Position numbers and translations under genes: made by a program. 64,000 nucleotides of DNA from positions 36,894,484 to 36,958,483 of the forward strand of contig CM062291.1 in the NCBI GenBank assembly GCA_031216915.1. Reading direction: 5' to 3'. Origin of the DNA: Pictodentalium vernedei (lineage: Eukaryota; Mollusca; Scaphopoda; Dentaliida; Dentaliidae). Shown in pieces: positions 10,935 to 22,894 of this stretch (the first letter of the stretch is position 1; every line of letters begins with the position of its first letter). The notes below the pieces were generated by a model. It saw nothing but the letters and a program-made list of their open reading frames with translations. It was not told where the DNA came from and did not search any database.

Positions 10935-11930
10935 AATCTTTATTGGAGTATGAACGTGTGGGAATGATTAGAAATTATGTACTCATTCCCACACATTCAA
11001 TTCTTATAATTACATTCCGTAACTGTTTAAACTACTTTTTACCAAACAACAAAGCAGAAAGACGAAATAAAACATGTACGAACGAACGAGGCGAAAAACC
11101 ACCCTCACACAAAAGACAAAGCGCACAACTCTGGTTTTTAATTTTCACAACTTTAGAAATGGAAACGAGTATTTTAGTAACAGGCTTTATGCCCCAGTTG
11201 GAAACAGCAGCGGAGTTGATCACTGCGAGAGGCGCTAAAAGTTAAAAACCCGCCCAAACACCACCCGAATTACATTCTGTCAACTGCGCTCTACCATAAA
11301 TGCAGGTCAAAGTTCGACCAAATGTATTCATTGGAAAATGAATTACATTTGGTCATGACGTTATCCAGCTGACCAATGGGAATTGAGTATGTGGACCTAA
11401 AACGTATAACTACATTAACAATGTAATTATGAAGCATTAAATGAAGACAAAAGTTTGTAGAGTTAATTTTTTATTCATTTATTATGTAGCTTGGGATGCT
11501 AATTGTAATTATTTTCTTTGATCAGTTAATCAATCAGAAAATAAGTTTTGTCTTTCATACAGTTGATGTATCTTCAGGCAATGAGATTTTCTCGAGAACA
11601 GATCATCTACAGTGTGTCATATTATTATTATGTAATATGTTTGTGTTTATTTTGTATATATTGTAAATAATGTATAAATGTGTATTGCAGAACAAAGTTT
11701 TTTGCATTACAGATGTTTTTTGTTTATTCATGAGAATGATAATACAACACATTCAACCATTTTAGTGTCACAACCTATTTACTATCCCCCACTGTCAGGG
11801 TCTTCATAGTTCTTGAAAACAACTTCGATTTCACTCTTGCATTGAATAACAGTCAAAGGTAACCCCTTAACTCTTAGAAGCCGAGGAATCAGAATGAATT
11901 TATTGAACATGACAGACCGCGAAAAACTTA
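10935..11930. other. Non-coding stretch with weak inverted segments
   Basis: The motif gtgtgggaatga recurs inverted at 10957 and near 10985 (tcattcccacac). The rest is AT-rich with no recognised exon. The 100-codon ORF at 10943-11245 has no family resemblance and lacks splice or promoter support. Confidence 0.4.
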
Positions 11931-11937
11931 CAGTAAA

Positions 11938-12004
11938 GCAGGTGCTTCTAGTCAAATGTCGTCTGCCTATTCAGGCAGACGACACTTGACTAGAAGCACC
12001 TGCT
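11938..12004. repeat. 67-bp palindrome
   Basis: Arms agcaggtgcttctagtcaa / ttgactagaagcacctgct plus inner tgtcgtctgcct / aggcagacgaca around a short loop. Confidence 0.9.
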
Positions 12005-12347
12005 CAGTGTTTAATTCTCCCCCAGCACAAAGATAGCCGAACCGTCGCAGCCAGATTACCTGCCATATTACATCACAGGCAAGAAAACTCGACTCCCAGC
12101 TTGTAAGAGTTAAATTATAGACAAGTGTTACAAAGGTATTGCTTGAAAAGCTTGCTTGGTGGTTCTATCCAGGTACTCCAGCTTTCTCCACCTGTAAAAA
12201 TGGCCAATACAATATGACTCTGGTTGTTGAAAGTGTTGTTAAATCCCAGTAAACAAACATCTAGAACATTGCAATAAAATCCAAATTCTTCAACCAAAAT
12301 TGGATCCATGTACCTTGTAAACAGATTGTTTACATGATCATGTGATA

Positions 12348-12759
12348 GGGGCATGGTGGCATTGCGGTAACCAGTTCTTGTCAGATCACCTAAGTTAAGC
12401 AACGTCGAGCCCGGTTAGTCCTCAGATGGGTGACCGTCTGAGCGATCGATTCGGACTCCCACGTTGTGTCCTTGGGCAAGGCACTAAACCCCGATTGTCC
12501 ACATGGGGGCACGATGACGCTGTGTACTAAGGCGTACTGCACGTCGATGGTGCACATGTCTTTAACCAATCTAACCCTGCATGTGCTGCAGTGCGGAGTT
12601 ACGATGTTGGGGAGCTGGCAGCTGCTTGTCGTTGCCCGGTTGTTCTCTCCGGGTACTCCGGCTTCCTCCACCTGTAAAACTGTCAGTCACGGTCACGAAT
12701 AGCCATTGTGCATAAGTATGTGACCTTAAACACCAATAAATAAATAAATAAATAAATAA
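12348..12759 (+). mobile_element. 5S rRNA-headed SINE with perfect 14-bp target duplication
   Basis: The head near 12375-12440 reads like 5S rRNA (gttaagcaacgtcgagcccg, tcagatgggtgaccgtctga). The SINE body follows and the tail is (aaat)n. ATGATCATGTGATA flanks it at 12334-12347 and 12760-12773. A complete, relatively young insertion. Confidence 0.93.
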
Positions 12760-12789
12760 ATGATCATGTGATAACATATTTCCCTGGCT

Positions 12790-13400
12790 CCATCAGTTCC
12801 TTGTGCATCTTGTAAGTACACAGAATGTCACAATTGTGTGAATGTGTTCATCAATATGGCATGAGTGCCAGTACAGAAGGATAGAATGAGAGGTGCAGTG
12901 GCATTCTGTGTTTATTACATGCCTCTGTGACATAGAATCCATTAATTGAACAAGAGCAACGCGAAGCGTGGCATATGCCCCCGACTGTGTCATAAAAGGT
13001 TGGGTAAGTCTCTCAGGGGCCAAACCAAAATCAAAAGGAAGCTTCCTCTAGACACCAACAATGTATCACACAAAAATAAAATTGATTTGAGTCAGCATTC
13101 ATTTGTTATTGGACAGAAAACAAATTCAAGATGGCTGCCATGGAAGCCATAATGAATTGGTTGTCTGATCCAAAATCAAAAGAAAGCTTCCTCTAGACAC
13201 CAATAATGCATAACCAAAAAATTAAAATGATTTGAGTCAGTTTTCATCAGTTATTTTAAGGAAACCATATTCAAGATGGCCACCATGGAAGCCATAATGA
13301 ATTTGCCACTGGCGGCCATTTTGGTTCAGCTCACTGGCCCAACATTGAAAGGACGCTTCCTCTAGACACCAACAGAAACCTGTTTCAAGAACAGTTAATA
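12790..13400. repeat. Diverged repeats around 'gcttcctctagacacc'
   Basis: ggaagcttcctctagacacca-like blocks occur near 13035, 13180 and 13350, with 'aagatggc(t/c)(g/a)cc' between them, suggesting a ~140-150-bp diverged tandem. 12800-12960 resembles 61130-61230. No gene seen. Confidence 0.5.
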
Positions 13401-14030
13401 TTGAAGGTCAGTATGACCTTGTCCTCTGTCGCATCAGCGGACATCATAGTCAAAATAAATAGTGTTATTCCACTCATCATACCTAATCCACATATGAAGT
13501 CAAGTTATGATTGGTCCTACAAAAGTTTAGTTATAGAGCAGAAACCTGTTTCAAGAACATTTAATATTGACGAGAGTGGCCTTGTCATGTGTCATATCAG
13601 CATCATAGTGAATACAGGGGGGACACTCAACACAATGGACCAATCATTTATTGTGAGATTTACCTGCTGATCATTTCCCTTAACCTCTCATGCATACTGA
13701 AACAGATTACTGTTACAGGAACTTGTTGTTAGTGGTGATTCGTAATTGTCGACATAGCACCTGTATTTATTAGGAGATTTACCTGTGGATTGTTTGCCTT
13801 AACATTTGATGCAACTGGAATAGATTACTGTTATAATGTCTATAATGGCCTGTGGTCCCATCTTTTAAACAGAAATCTTGATTAAATTCATGGAAGGTCT
13901 GTGCAGATGCAGCTGCTTGAATTTAATTTTATATCGACCCTGTGTAATGAAAATTGGTGCCAAAAGAAGCAAAATCCTTCACTTTAGGAGTACAACCAGA
14001 GGTATATATTACTGAACCAATTACCACATA
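13401..14030. other. Unannotated stretch
   Basis: No recognised exon. 13640-13680 and 13775-13815 share 'gagatttacctg...gattgttt' and look like a weak local duplication. Confidence 0.35.
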
Positions 14031-14031
14031 T

Positions 14032-14112
14032 CGTCCCTTGAGTGCAACAAGATGTCATCTGCAATGCTAAAGCATTGCAGATGACACCTTGTTGGACTCT
14101 AAGAAACGATAT
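14032..14112. repeat. Palindrome 'gcaacaaggtgtcatctgcaatg' family
   Basis: Arms gcaacaagatgtcatctgcaat / attgcagatgacaccttgttg. Related sequences occur near 14870-14920, 19760-19800, 35500-35560 and 57915-57990. Confidence 0.75.
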
Positions 14113-14186
14113 TTTTCTTTTAATAACTGCCGAAGCATGAATCGCCCATATATTTACTGGCAAATGGGCAGTTAATTGGCAGATGG

Positions 14187-14475
14187 GAGCACAGTGGCTC
14201 AGTGGTAGACTGTTGGACTTCTATGCTAGAGGTCCCGAGTTCGATCCCCATCCGATACGACCCACATTGTGTCCTTGGGCAAGGCACTTTATCCCTTATA
14301 CCTACATGGGGGCACAATAACGCTGTGTACTAAGGCGTACTGCACGTCGATGGTGCACATGTCTTCAACTGCAGCAACGTTCCTTGAACAGAGTTAGACT
14401 GTTGAGGAGCTGACAGTTGTTTGTCATTGCTCGGTTGTTCTCTCCAGGTACCCCGGCTTCCTCCACCTGTAAAGA
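14187..14475 (+). mobile_element. tRNA-headed SINE
   Basis: The head has box A-like tggctcagtggtagactg and box B-like ggtcccgagttcgatcccc. The body matches the 5S-headed copies from cttgggcaaggcactt on. The 3' end after cctccacctgtaaa is replaced by other sequence. Confidence 0.85.
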
Positions 14476-14599
14476 GGGGGTACTGGATATAATGACGGAG
14501 TTTGGTTGATAATCAACCAACAAAGAAGACATACAATGTGTAACGCGGGTCCCAGAGAGAGTATGAGTTCGTGTATCGCAGGTATGAGTGTGTGTGATT

Positions 14600-14609
14600 G
14601 TGTCGGTGT

Positions 14610-14640
<31 letters not shown>

Positions 14641-14642
14641 GG
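14600..14642 (+). repeat. (GT)n microsatellite joined to poly-G
   Basis: A GT run is followed by about 19 G. The same arrangement occurs at 8371-8416. Confidence 0.95.
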
Positions 14643-14649
14643 GTGCATG

Positions 14650-15195
14650 CAAGTGAGCAAATCTGTGTGTGATTGACAAATGCAAGATTGCAGTGAGCAT
14701 GCGAATTATAAACATTATTGTGACATATAGGCCAAGTTGGCCGGGTGCAATTTTCTGTTCGAACAATGTTTTATATTATTATGATGCACATGTCACATTA
14801 ATAAAGAAATACTTACTTACAATCTGCAGGGTGATTTTTAACACTTTTAAAATCGACCCTTGAATATAACAATGCTTTCGACTGTAGATGGCACCTTGTT
14901 CCTCTCAAGGGACGATATATATATAATGCCAATACTATACAACATGGTGTGTCGCATATAAACTTCACAATCGATCCATCAAGATGAAGGCCACAGTGGT
15001 CAGCACATGGAATGAACATGCACATCAACACTTTTGTGTTCACACCATAACATTTTAACAGGTAGAGATATCATAATGAAACTTACACAACATGTACCCC
15101 ACCTCTAGACAGTGTGTCACGTACAAATTCACAACTGACCCACCAAGGTCAAGGTCACTTATAGACGTGAACTCATGGAATGAGCATTCACAAAA
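14650..15195. other. Non-coding stretch
   Basis: Contains half of the 'caccttgttcctctcaagggacgat' family (14880-14920) and 'cacatcaacacttttgtgttcac'-type sequence repeated near 16820. No exon recognised. Confidence 0.4.
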
Positions 15196-15196
15196 C

Positions 15197-16532
15197 TTTA
15201 GCTCGCCTGACTTTCAGTCAGAGGAGCACTCATCGGCCGTGAACATGGTGTTTGCATCTTCTCTAAAACCGCTGAACCGATTTAAGTGAAATATTTGAGA
15301 TAATAGTTTATGACATCGCATTTTGATTTTGTTCAAATCAAGTTGCCTTGCCCCTCGGTAGGGCCACGCCTAAAAAGTATGCTTAAATCTTAAAAAATCT
15401 TCTCATGAACCAGCAATAGCAGAGACTTGATATTTGGTGTGCAGCTTCCTTTTGAGGCGTAGACTCAGATTTGTTCAAGAGAAGTTTGAGGAGCTATATT
15501 TGCCATAATTATGGGAGGGGCAATAAGTTTTGCCCCGCCCCAACTTTCTATTTTCCAAACCGAGAGGCTAATTTGAACCAGATTTGATGTGAGGGCTTAT
15601 CGGGTCATAAGCACTTAATTTATGCCCAAAAAAATTTTTCTGTCGCCCCATGGGAACCGCAGGTGCTAAAAATAGAAAAAATAGAAAACACACATATCTC
15701 CAAAACCACACGGCACTGAGAATTTTTATTTGGTGTGAAGCTTCCTTGGGACCAACAGAATGGAATGGTCCCCAAAAAATGCTATCGGGTTTTATCATAG
15801 CATACTTTTTCGGGACTTTAAAAACGTGCTGAGTCAGCATTTTTAACACTCTGGACAATGGGAAAAACATTTAAGACTACTCTTCTCCCAAACCACTGCT
15901 CCAAAACCTATCAAATTTCACATACAACATCTTTGGAAGATTGTTTCACAGGTTGCTTGAAATCAAATCCCTGAGTCCATATTTGGGCTCTCTATAGGAG
16001 CCCAAATGTTTAAATTAGTGCAGTGTGAGGCATATGCTTTAAATATCTTCTTCAGATCCACCAATCAGAATCTTTTGATATTTGGTATGCATCATCCTTA
16101 GAAGGGTGAGATTCAATTTTGTTCAATCCAAGTCCCTGGGTTCATATTTGGGATCCCTGTGGGAGCCCAAATTATAAGTTCGTTCAATATGATTAATATT
16201 CTTTTAAAATATTTTTCTTCAGATCCAGTAGTCAGAATCTTTTGATATTTGGTATACAGCATCCTCACGGAGGTGAGATTCAAGTTTGTTCAAGCCAAGT
16301 CCCTGGGTTCATATTTGGGCTTCTTGTGGGAGCCCAAATTATTACTTAGTTCAATATGAGGAATATGCTTTAAAAATCCTTTTTCTTAGATCCACTTGTC
16401 AGAATCTTGGGATATTTGGTATAAGCTTTTCTTAGGAGGGGCAGATGCAACTTGTTCAAATCAATTTCCTGGGTTGATATTTAGGCTACCATGTCAGGTG
16501 AGCGCCCTCAGGCCCCCTGGGGCCTTTTGTTT
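15197..16532 (+). mobile_element. Composite L-family element, copy 3
   Basis: It starts tttagctcgcctgactttcagtcag and ends at tcaggtgagcgccctcaggccccctggggcc. It has only about three ~167-bp units (near 16060-16450), so the internal array varies in length between copies (about ten in copy 2). Confidence 0.75.
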
Positions 16533-17140
16533 TAATCCAGCCCAAAACATTTTAGTAGTAGATATCACAAAGAAACTTACACAACACATGGGCACAACAC
16601 AACCGGGCAGTGTGTCACATACAAATTCAAGGTCACAGTATGGGTCGACATATGAATGAGCATGCATATAAACTTGTTTTTGTCCATGACTTTTTAGTTA
16701 AAGGAGATGTCAAAATGGATCTTAGACATCACATGTACCACAACGAGATGGTGTGTTGCATATAAACTTTATTATTGGTCTGTCAAGGTCACAGAGAGAA
16801 GTCAACACATGGAATCAACATATACATCAACTTTTTAGTGTCCACCTCCCTAACTTTTTAGTGGAAGGTGATATAGCAATGAAACTTATACAACTTATGT
16901 ACCACCATTAGGTGGTGTGACACAAAGTTTTCCATTCAAATATGCGACTTTGGGCCACTTAGAGAAATATTCGGAGTTTCTGGTGGCCATCTTGGATGAC
17001 ATCTTAAATATCTTGAGTTGCTATAGGTTTACGGAATGGCATAATTCAGATTTGGATTCAGTGCAAAAAGTTACTCTAAACACAACCAAAAAACGTTTTA
17101 CTTCCTGATATTGCAAGGTTAGCCCCAAAATGGACATTTC
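16533..17140. other. Non-coding stretch
   Basis: Diverged repeats with 'aaacttacacaac(a/t)(c/t)atg' at about 16570, 16715 and 16880. No coding sequence supported. Confidence 0.4.
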
Positions 17141-17142
17141 AT

Positions 17143-17207
17143 CTCCTGAGTTCCAATGTGTTCTATGTGCCAGTAGGTGCACAGAAAACACTGGAACTCT
17201 GGGGACA
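17143..17207. repeat. Palindrome family P, copy 3
   Basis: tcctgagttccaatgtgttc / gaaaacactggaactctgg, more diverged than the other copies. Confidence 0.8.
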
Positions 17208-17272
17208 ATTTGGCTGCCTAATATTTTTACCTTCAAATTTCAATAACTTACAAGATAAATAATTCATACTCT

Positions 17273-17345
17273 TGGGAACACAGTGGTAGACTGTTGGACG
17301 TCTAAGCTAGAGGTCCCGAGTTCGATCCCCATCCCCATCGACCCA
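17273..17345 (+). mobile_element. SINE head fragment (tRNA type)
   Basis: gtggtagactgttggacgtc ... ggtcccgagttcgatcccc without the body. Truncated after the box B region. Confidence 0.7.
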
Positions 17346-17417
17346 CGTGGCTTATGTACCACCTGCGCGTGTTGAAACTGAACAGTCAAACTGTACTAGA
17401 AATGAACAGGATAGGTT

Positions 17418-17659
17418 TTAATCCTTTACCTAACATGAAAAGCAGACGACACTTGCAAAAATAATTCTTGAATAACTAATTTTTTTCATTTTTTGTCTCA
17501 AAAACATAGGTTATGACCCCTCGTTGGAACGAGCTCGTTCGAATGAGGGGTCACAACCTATGTTTTTGAGACAAAAATGAAAAAAATAATGAAAATTAAC
17601 TGCCGATTTTTTAGAATAGCGCTGGCCGGTTTTGGTCATTACGTTAGGTAAAGGGTTAA
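17418..17659 (+). mobile_element. Palindromic TTAA MITE family A, copy 1
   Basis: Family A has TTAA target duplications, ends CCCTTTACC / GGTAAAGGG, a left arm with 'atgaaaagcagacgacacttgc', a right arm with 'tagcgctggccggttttggcc', and a ~150-bp near-perfect hairpin centred on gaacgagctcgttc. TTAA ends and CCC/GGG termini favour piggyBac-type mobilisation (Kolobok also uses TTAA). No transposase. In this copy TTAA is at both ends and the inner arms mismatch (cgttgg against cgaatg). Confidence 0.9.
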
Positions 17660-17790
17660 GGTACTCTAACAATGTGCAGCAAATAAATAAATGTCTGAAA
17701 ATTTAGACATTCTTTTTCGATTTTGGAGTTGACTATAACATTAGTTCCTCTGAAAGGTCGATACAGTTGGTTCGAAAGTGGCAAACCCTG

Positions 17791-18142
17791 GAGCGCGGTG
17801 GCTCAGTGGTAGACTGTTGGACGTCTAAGCTAGAGGTCCCGAGTTCGATCCCCATCTGGGACAACCCGCGTTGAGCAAGGTACTTTATCCTGGTTGCCTA
17901 CATGGGGGCACAATGGCACCGTGTATTAAGGTGTACTGCACGTCGATGGTGCACATGTCTTCAACCGCTGTAACCCTGCTTGAGCGGAGCTTGAACAGAG
18001 TTAGAATATTGAGGAGCTGACAGTTGCTCGTCGATGCTCGGTGGTTCTCTCCAGGTTCTCTGGCTTCTCCACCCGTAAAACTGTCATGGTCACGATTAGC
18101 CATTGCTAAGTATGTGACCTTAAACACCAATAAATAAATAAC
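17791..18142 (+). mobile_element. tRNA-headed SINE
   Basis: gagcgcggtggctcagtggtagactg head, body with cgtactgcacgtcgatggtgc-like sequence, and tail gtgaccttaaacaccaataaataaata. It abuts an L-family right end (18145-18182). Confidence 0.85.
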
Positions 18143-18189
18143 TATTGTCAGGTGAGCGCTTCAGGCCCCATGGGGGCCTCTTAATTGTG

Positions 18190-18310
18190 CTCCCAAAACA
18201 TAATTTATGACCTACTGTTGAAACATGCTCATTGAGCTTGTTCCCACGACGACCTATAAGAATGATGTTGTTGGCAAGTGCCCTTTGAGACCAGTAGTAC
18301 ACGAGAGGAA
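18190..18310. repeat. Diverged palindrome related to the family A/B core
   Basis: cataatttatgacctactgttgaaaca...cgacctataag with 'ctcattgagcttgtt' at the centre. A related hairpin lies at 29595-29650. Confidence 0.55.
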
Positions 18311-18354
18311 AAGACTTTCTGAGAAGGAATTATAATCACCAAACAAAGAAGTAA

Positions 18355-19705
18355 TTATACCCCACGCAACGAAGTTGCAGGGGTATAATGTTTTTGACTG
18401 GTCCGTCTGTCAGCCCGTCAGTCAGTCCTACTTGTTTTCCGGACTTTTTTTTCTACACGCTTCCAGATATTGAGCTGATTTTTGGTATGTGAGTCTAACA
18501 TGATGGCTTACAGATCAAGTTTGCATTTTTTTCCGCTCCACTGATTTTTACTGAAATTACGGCCCTTGGACTCTGAAAAATTCAGCAAAATTACAGTTTT
18601 CCGGACTTTTTTTTCTACACGCTTCCAGATATTGAGCTGTTTTTGGGTATGTTAATCTAACATGGTGGCCTACAGATCAAGTTTGCATTTTGTTCCGCTC
18701 CACTGATTTTTACCGAAATTACGGCCCTTGAACTTTGAAAAGTTCATCAAAATTACAGTTTTGCAGACTTTTTTCCTACACGCTTCCAGATATTGAACTG
18801 ATTTTTGGTATGTTAGTCTAACATATTGGCCTACAGAACAAGTTTGCGTTTTGTTCCGCTCCACTGAGTTTTACCGAAATTACGACCCTTGGACTGTGAA
18901 AAATGCATCAAAATTACAGTTTTCCGGACTTTTTTTCTACACGCTTCCAGATATTGAGCTGTTTTTGGGTATGTTAATCTAACATGGTGGCCTACAGATC
19001 AAGTTTGCATTTTGTTCCGCTCCACTGATTTTTACCGAAATTACGGCCCTTGAACTTTGAAAAGTTCATCAAAATTACAGTTTTGCAGACTTTTTTCCTA
19101 CACGCTTCCAGATATTGAACTGATTTTTGGTATGTTAGTCTAACATATTGGCCTACAGAACAAGTTTGCGTTTTGTTCCGCTCCACTGAGTTTTACCGAA
19201 ATTACGACCCTTGGACTGTGAAAAATGCATCAAAATTACAGTTTTCCGGACTTTTTTTCTACACGCTTCCAGATATTGAGCTGTTTTTGGGTATGTTAAT
19301 CTAACATGGTGGCCTACAGATCAAGTTTGCATTTTGTTCCGCTCCACTGATTTTTACCGAAATTACGGTCCTTGAACTTTGAAAAGTTCATCAAAATTAC
19401 AGTTTTCCAGACTTTTTTTCCTACACGCTTCTAGTAAATGAGCTGATTTTTGATATGTTAGTCTAACATGGTGGCCCACAGAACAAGTTTGGGTTTTGTT
19501 CCGCTCCACTGATTTTTACCAAAATTACGGCCCCATAGACTTTGAAAAGTTCATCGAAATTACAGGTTTCCGGGCTTTTTTTCTGCTTGAATTCTTTCAA
19601 TACCGTTGAAACTACAGAACACTGTTTTCTGCAGTATTCCTAGAATCTATGTTTATTTTTAAAAAATGATTAGAGCTTGAAATATCGGTGTGCGTGGGGT
19701 ATGTG
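18355..19705 (+). mobile_element. Non-autonomous element with a 161-bp tandem array
   Basis: It starts ataccccacgcaacgaagttgcaggggtataat and ends gtgcgtggggtat, an inverted pair of ends. Inside, units starting ttttccggactttttt fall at 18435, 18597, 18759, 18920 and on, about 161-162 bp apart. Two 195-bp ORFs at 18670 and 18992 are identical because a 322-bp dimer was duplicated. Confidence 0.85.
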
Positions 19706-19839
19706 AGCTTGCTCACTAAGGTTCTATATTTCAACCGGCGGTGTGATTTCTAAAGCTTTACGTCATCCTTTGAGTGGAACAAGGTGCCATCTGAGTGTCA
19801 CATCACTATTTATGAGAGATTGACAGTAAACTTCCGGTC

Positions 19840-20061
19840 TTAATCCTTTACCTAACATGAAAAGCAGACGACACTTGCAAACAAAATTCTTGAATAACTA
19901 TTTTTTTTTCATTTTTGGTCTCAAAAACATAGGTTATGACCCATCATTGGAATGAGCTCGTTCCAATGAGGGGTCATAACCTATGTTTTTGAGACAAAAA
20001 ATAATGAAAATTAATTGACTTGCGCTGGCTGGTTTTGGCCATTAGGTTGGTAAAGGGTTAA
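19840..20061 (+). mobile_element. Palindromic TTAA MITE family A, copy 2
   Basis: TTAA at both ends. Hairpin arms match each other at the variable site (cattggaatgag / ctcgttccaatg apart from one base). Right arm slightly shortened. Confidence 0.9.
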
Positions 20062-20069
20062 CTGATACC

Positions 20070-20670
20070 CACAGTTGGGTGTCTTTTTTTGATACACCTT
20101 CCCCTTTCTCTCAAATGCTTTTGGAGCTTTTGGTCCCATATGTCATATGGGTTCTCTGGAAAGTGAAGCAGAACTTGTTTACTACAGAAAAGTAGTTGCA
20201 TGTCTATGGTAAAATGGGATCATGTAACCCATGCCCAGCTCTGTTTTACTGGTAAAATAGGACCCAGTCACCAATGCTTGGGAGGTGCAAACCCTCTCTA
20301 AAATGGGCAACATGGCTTATTAATACTCACCCCCTGGTCTTGAGTTGATACTCATGTTGTGGTCATGATTAGCCATTGTGCCAAAATATGTGACCTTAAA
20401 CCCAAATAAATAAATAACCTATGCCCAGAGAGGAAGTCCTCTCTTCAAGGCAACACAAGTACAAACAATTGGTTTGAAATGCCTTCATGCCTGTGTTGCT
20501 GTCCTGGTGCAGCCACTACTGCTTAAAGTGACATTAAACATCAATAGATAAACAGAAGTAAAACATTTTTCTAGTGCACTGACCTTCAAACCTAAAGGTC
20601 CATTGGTCAATCCTGACCAAAGTAACTGTGTTGTGTCTGTGGGAAAGTAGAGCCGGGAGGTTTTGATTTC
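20070..20670. repeat. Diverged interspersed repeats including a SINE-like tail
   Basis: 20170-20310 belongs to the 'gtttactacagaaaagtagttg...actggtaaaatagga' family. 20347-20420 ends gtgaccttaaacccaaataaataaata, like the SINE 3' end. No exon seen. Confidence 0.5.
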
Positions 20671-20671
20671 T

Positions 20672-20817
20672 CAGATTCCGTTTGAGATGAGCTCGTTCTA
20701 ATTAGGGATCACATGATATGGTTTTGTTGAAATATTTTGAAAAAAATTATTTTTTCAACTGCTTAATTTGCATATTACGCGGGCAGATGCGGGCGATTCG
20801 TTAAGTAAAGGGTTGAG
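20672..20817. mobile_element. Palindromic MITE family B, partial
   Basis: Only the right part: gatcacatgatatggttttgttgaaat through gcgggcagatgcgggcgattcgttaagtaaagggttga. Confidence 0.7.
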
Positions 20818-20819
20818 AA

Positions 20820-21428
20820 CAGAGAGTAAATAACACTCAGGCTCTGAAACTTGAAAAAAATCTGCAATACAACACGACTCGCCACAAAAGACCTGTCTGT
20901 ATTGGGTTCAGTCTAACTTCTCTTTGGGTTCTAATGCATCAGTAGTTAAGCCTATTCAATCAGAAAAAAACAAATCAGGGTAACAAAGGAATAAGGTTCA
21001 TCTCAACTTTGTTTTGTTCCCATTATCACCTTTTCTCCCTTATTGACTCGTCCGGTGGAGTCCAGTCGGTGGAGTCCGGTCGGTGGAGTCCGGTCAGTTG
21101 AGTCTGGTGGACGAGTCAATAAGGGAGAAAATGTGTCAATGAGAACATGATACATTCACTGTTTGCCAGACAGACTAAGTGACAAGATTCCATCAGGGTT
21201 CGAACAGGTCCTTGAAAGTGCTTGAATTAAAAAATCAGAATTCCAGGGCCTGGTAAGTGCTTGAAAATCGTATCTCCATTAGTAAAGTCCTGGAAAGTGT
21301 TTTAAAAATATGTACTGTCAATAATCTATTGTGTTTATGAAAAAAAAATTGCTGTAATAACTTGTGTAATTGCGTAGATTGACAGTGCATAAAGTCGTTT
21401 TTTCATAAAAATAACTGAGCATGCCTCC
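20820..21428. repeat. Palindromic element and diverged repeats
   Basis: 21040-21130 is flanked by tcccttattgactcgtcc / ggacgagtcaataagggag and carries short ggtggagtccggtc repeats. The same element at 31506-31956 holds a SINE. 21195-21320 is the 'ccttgaaagtgcttgaa' repeat. Confidence 0.65.
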
Positions 21429-21680
21429 TTAACCCTTTACCTAACATGAAAAGCAGTCGACACTTGGAAAAAAAATTCTTGAATAACTCATTTTTTTCAT
21501 TTTTTGTCTCAAAAACATAGGTTATGACCCCTCATTGGAACGAGCTTGTCGAGCTCGTTCCAATGAGGGGTCATAACCTATGTTTTTGAGACAAAAAATG
21601 AAAAAAATAGTGAAAATTAATTCGCGATTTTTGAGAATAGCGCTGGCCGGTTTTGGCCGTTATGTTGGGTAAAGGGTTAA
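21429..21680 (+). mobile_element. Palindromic TTAA MITE family A, copy 3
   Basis: TTAA at both ends. Arms match each other at the variable site (cattgg / ccaatg). Full length. Confidence 0.93.
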
Positions 21681-21689
21681 TTGTGCACA

Positions 21690-22205
21690 GGGTATTCCCG
21701 GTATTATTCGGCCCATTACGTGACCGCTTACATGATATAACTTTTCCCTGCATATCATAAATACTGTCCAATCAGAGCTCTGCTCTCATGCAACATTTAT
21801 TGCATTAGCTAATCAGGTGGCAGCTTTTATTCTTGCCAATAATGTGACCTGTCTTCCGTTATCGAACTGTGTCAACAAAAGAAAACCTTTATGCATAATT
21901 AACTAACAATACTTTGTGTTACTCGATGAAGGTATTGTACAGCTCTGCCCAGAAAATGTAAATTCAATACGGAATGGCTGCAAATGGAGAAATATCAAGC
22001 ATGGCTAGAATCGGCGCCAAGTGTAACATGGGAGAATTGGCACTAAAAAGCCATATGGTTGAAAAGACATATCGTGCCTTTGCCAGACAGACTAAGTTTT
22101 GAGAGTCCACAGTTGTCGCTTGTCCAGTTCCCTCCCAATAAGGTAGTTAGGCTGGTTTTTGCTGGGTCTTGTGGTTCGGTTTTCTGGTTTGCCATAAAAC
22201 CAGAA
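21690..22205. other. Unannotated stretch
   Basis: No recognised exon. The segment 22090-22210 resembles 32010-32150 ('ccagttccc...ttggtggg tcttgcagttcggttttc' style), another interspersed repeat. Confidence 0.4.
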
Positions 22206-22209
22206 TCAA

Positions 22210-22490
22210 ACCAAAAAACTGCCAGGCCCTATGGGCAAGATACTTAAACCTGACTGTCCACAAGGGGCAATGTGGGTGCTACTAAAGCATATTGCATGTC
22301 GATGGTACACTTGCCTTCAATCAATGCTAACCCTCCTTGTGCAGAGTTCGTACATTGTGATTCTGGCAGTTGCTCGCCCTTCTCAGTGGTTCTTTCCTGG
22401 TACTCTGGTTTCCTCCATCTGTAAAAACTGTCCAACATGAGATGGCCTTGGCTGTTGAAAGTGTCATTAACCCCCAACAAATAAATATAT
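22210..22490 (+). mobile_element. SINE, 5'-truncated
   Basis: Body from gggcaagatacttaaacc through ctggtttcctccatctgtaaaaactgtc and tail aataaatatat. No head. Confidence 0.75.
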
Positions 22491-22567
22491 CTCTTTCCAT
22501 TATTCATAAAATTACATAATCCTGTCAGCCTTTTATAAAGCGCTGAAATGTAATATAGTAAACCCTG

Positions 22568-22793
22568 GTAACCCTTTACCTAACATGAAAAGCAGACGAC
22601 GCAAAAAAGACTCTTGAATAACGTAATTTTTTTCATTTTTTGTCTCAAAGACAGGTTTTGACCCCTCATTGGAACAAGCTCGTTCCAAAAAGGGGTCATA
22701 ATCTATGTTTTTAAGACAAAAAATGAAAATAAATTGGCAATTTCTTAGAATAGCGCTGGCTGGTTTTGGACGTTACGTTAGGTAAAGAGTTAA
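22568..22793 (+). mobile_element. Palindromic TTAA MITE family A, copy 4
   Basis: TTAA at the right end, GTAA at the left. Small internal deletions; hairpin shortened. Confidence 0.85.
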
Positions 22794-22894
22794 TTGAATA
22801 GCCACTTTGATAATGAAAATTAGCCATTTAACAGGAGTATTCTGTTAACCTTTATTTGGTCACTTCCTGTATTCTAGAGACAAACTGAACATTT

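Noticed and set aside
12375..12440. 5S rRNA gene
   Set aside because: The likeness covers only part of 5S rRNA and is followed by the SINE body and a 14-bp target duplication, so it is a SINE head.
14190..14255. tRNA gene
   Set aside because: Box A and B-like motifs are present, but they continue into a shared SINE body in every copy and the cloverleaf is not complete.
14365..14766. 133-codon minus-strand ORF with PPPPPPHTHTHT
   Set aside because: Translation of the GT/poly-G microsatellite and the SINE.
18670..19186. Two identical 64-codon proteins as a gene pair
   Set aside because: They are the same frame in two copies of a non-coding satellite dimer.
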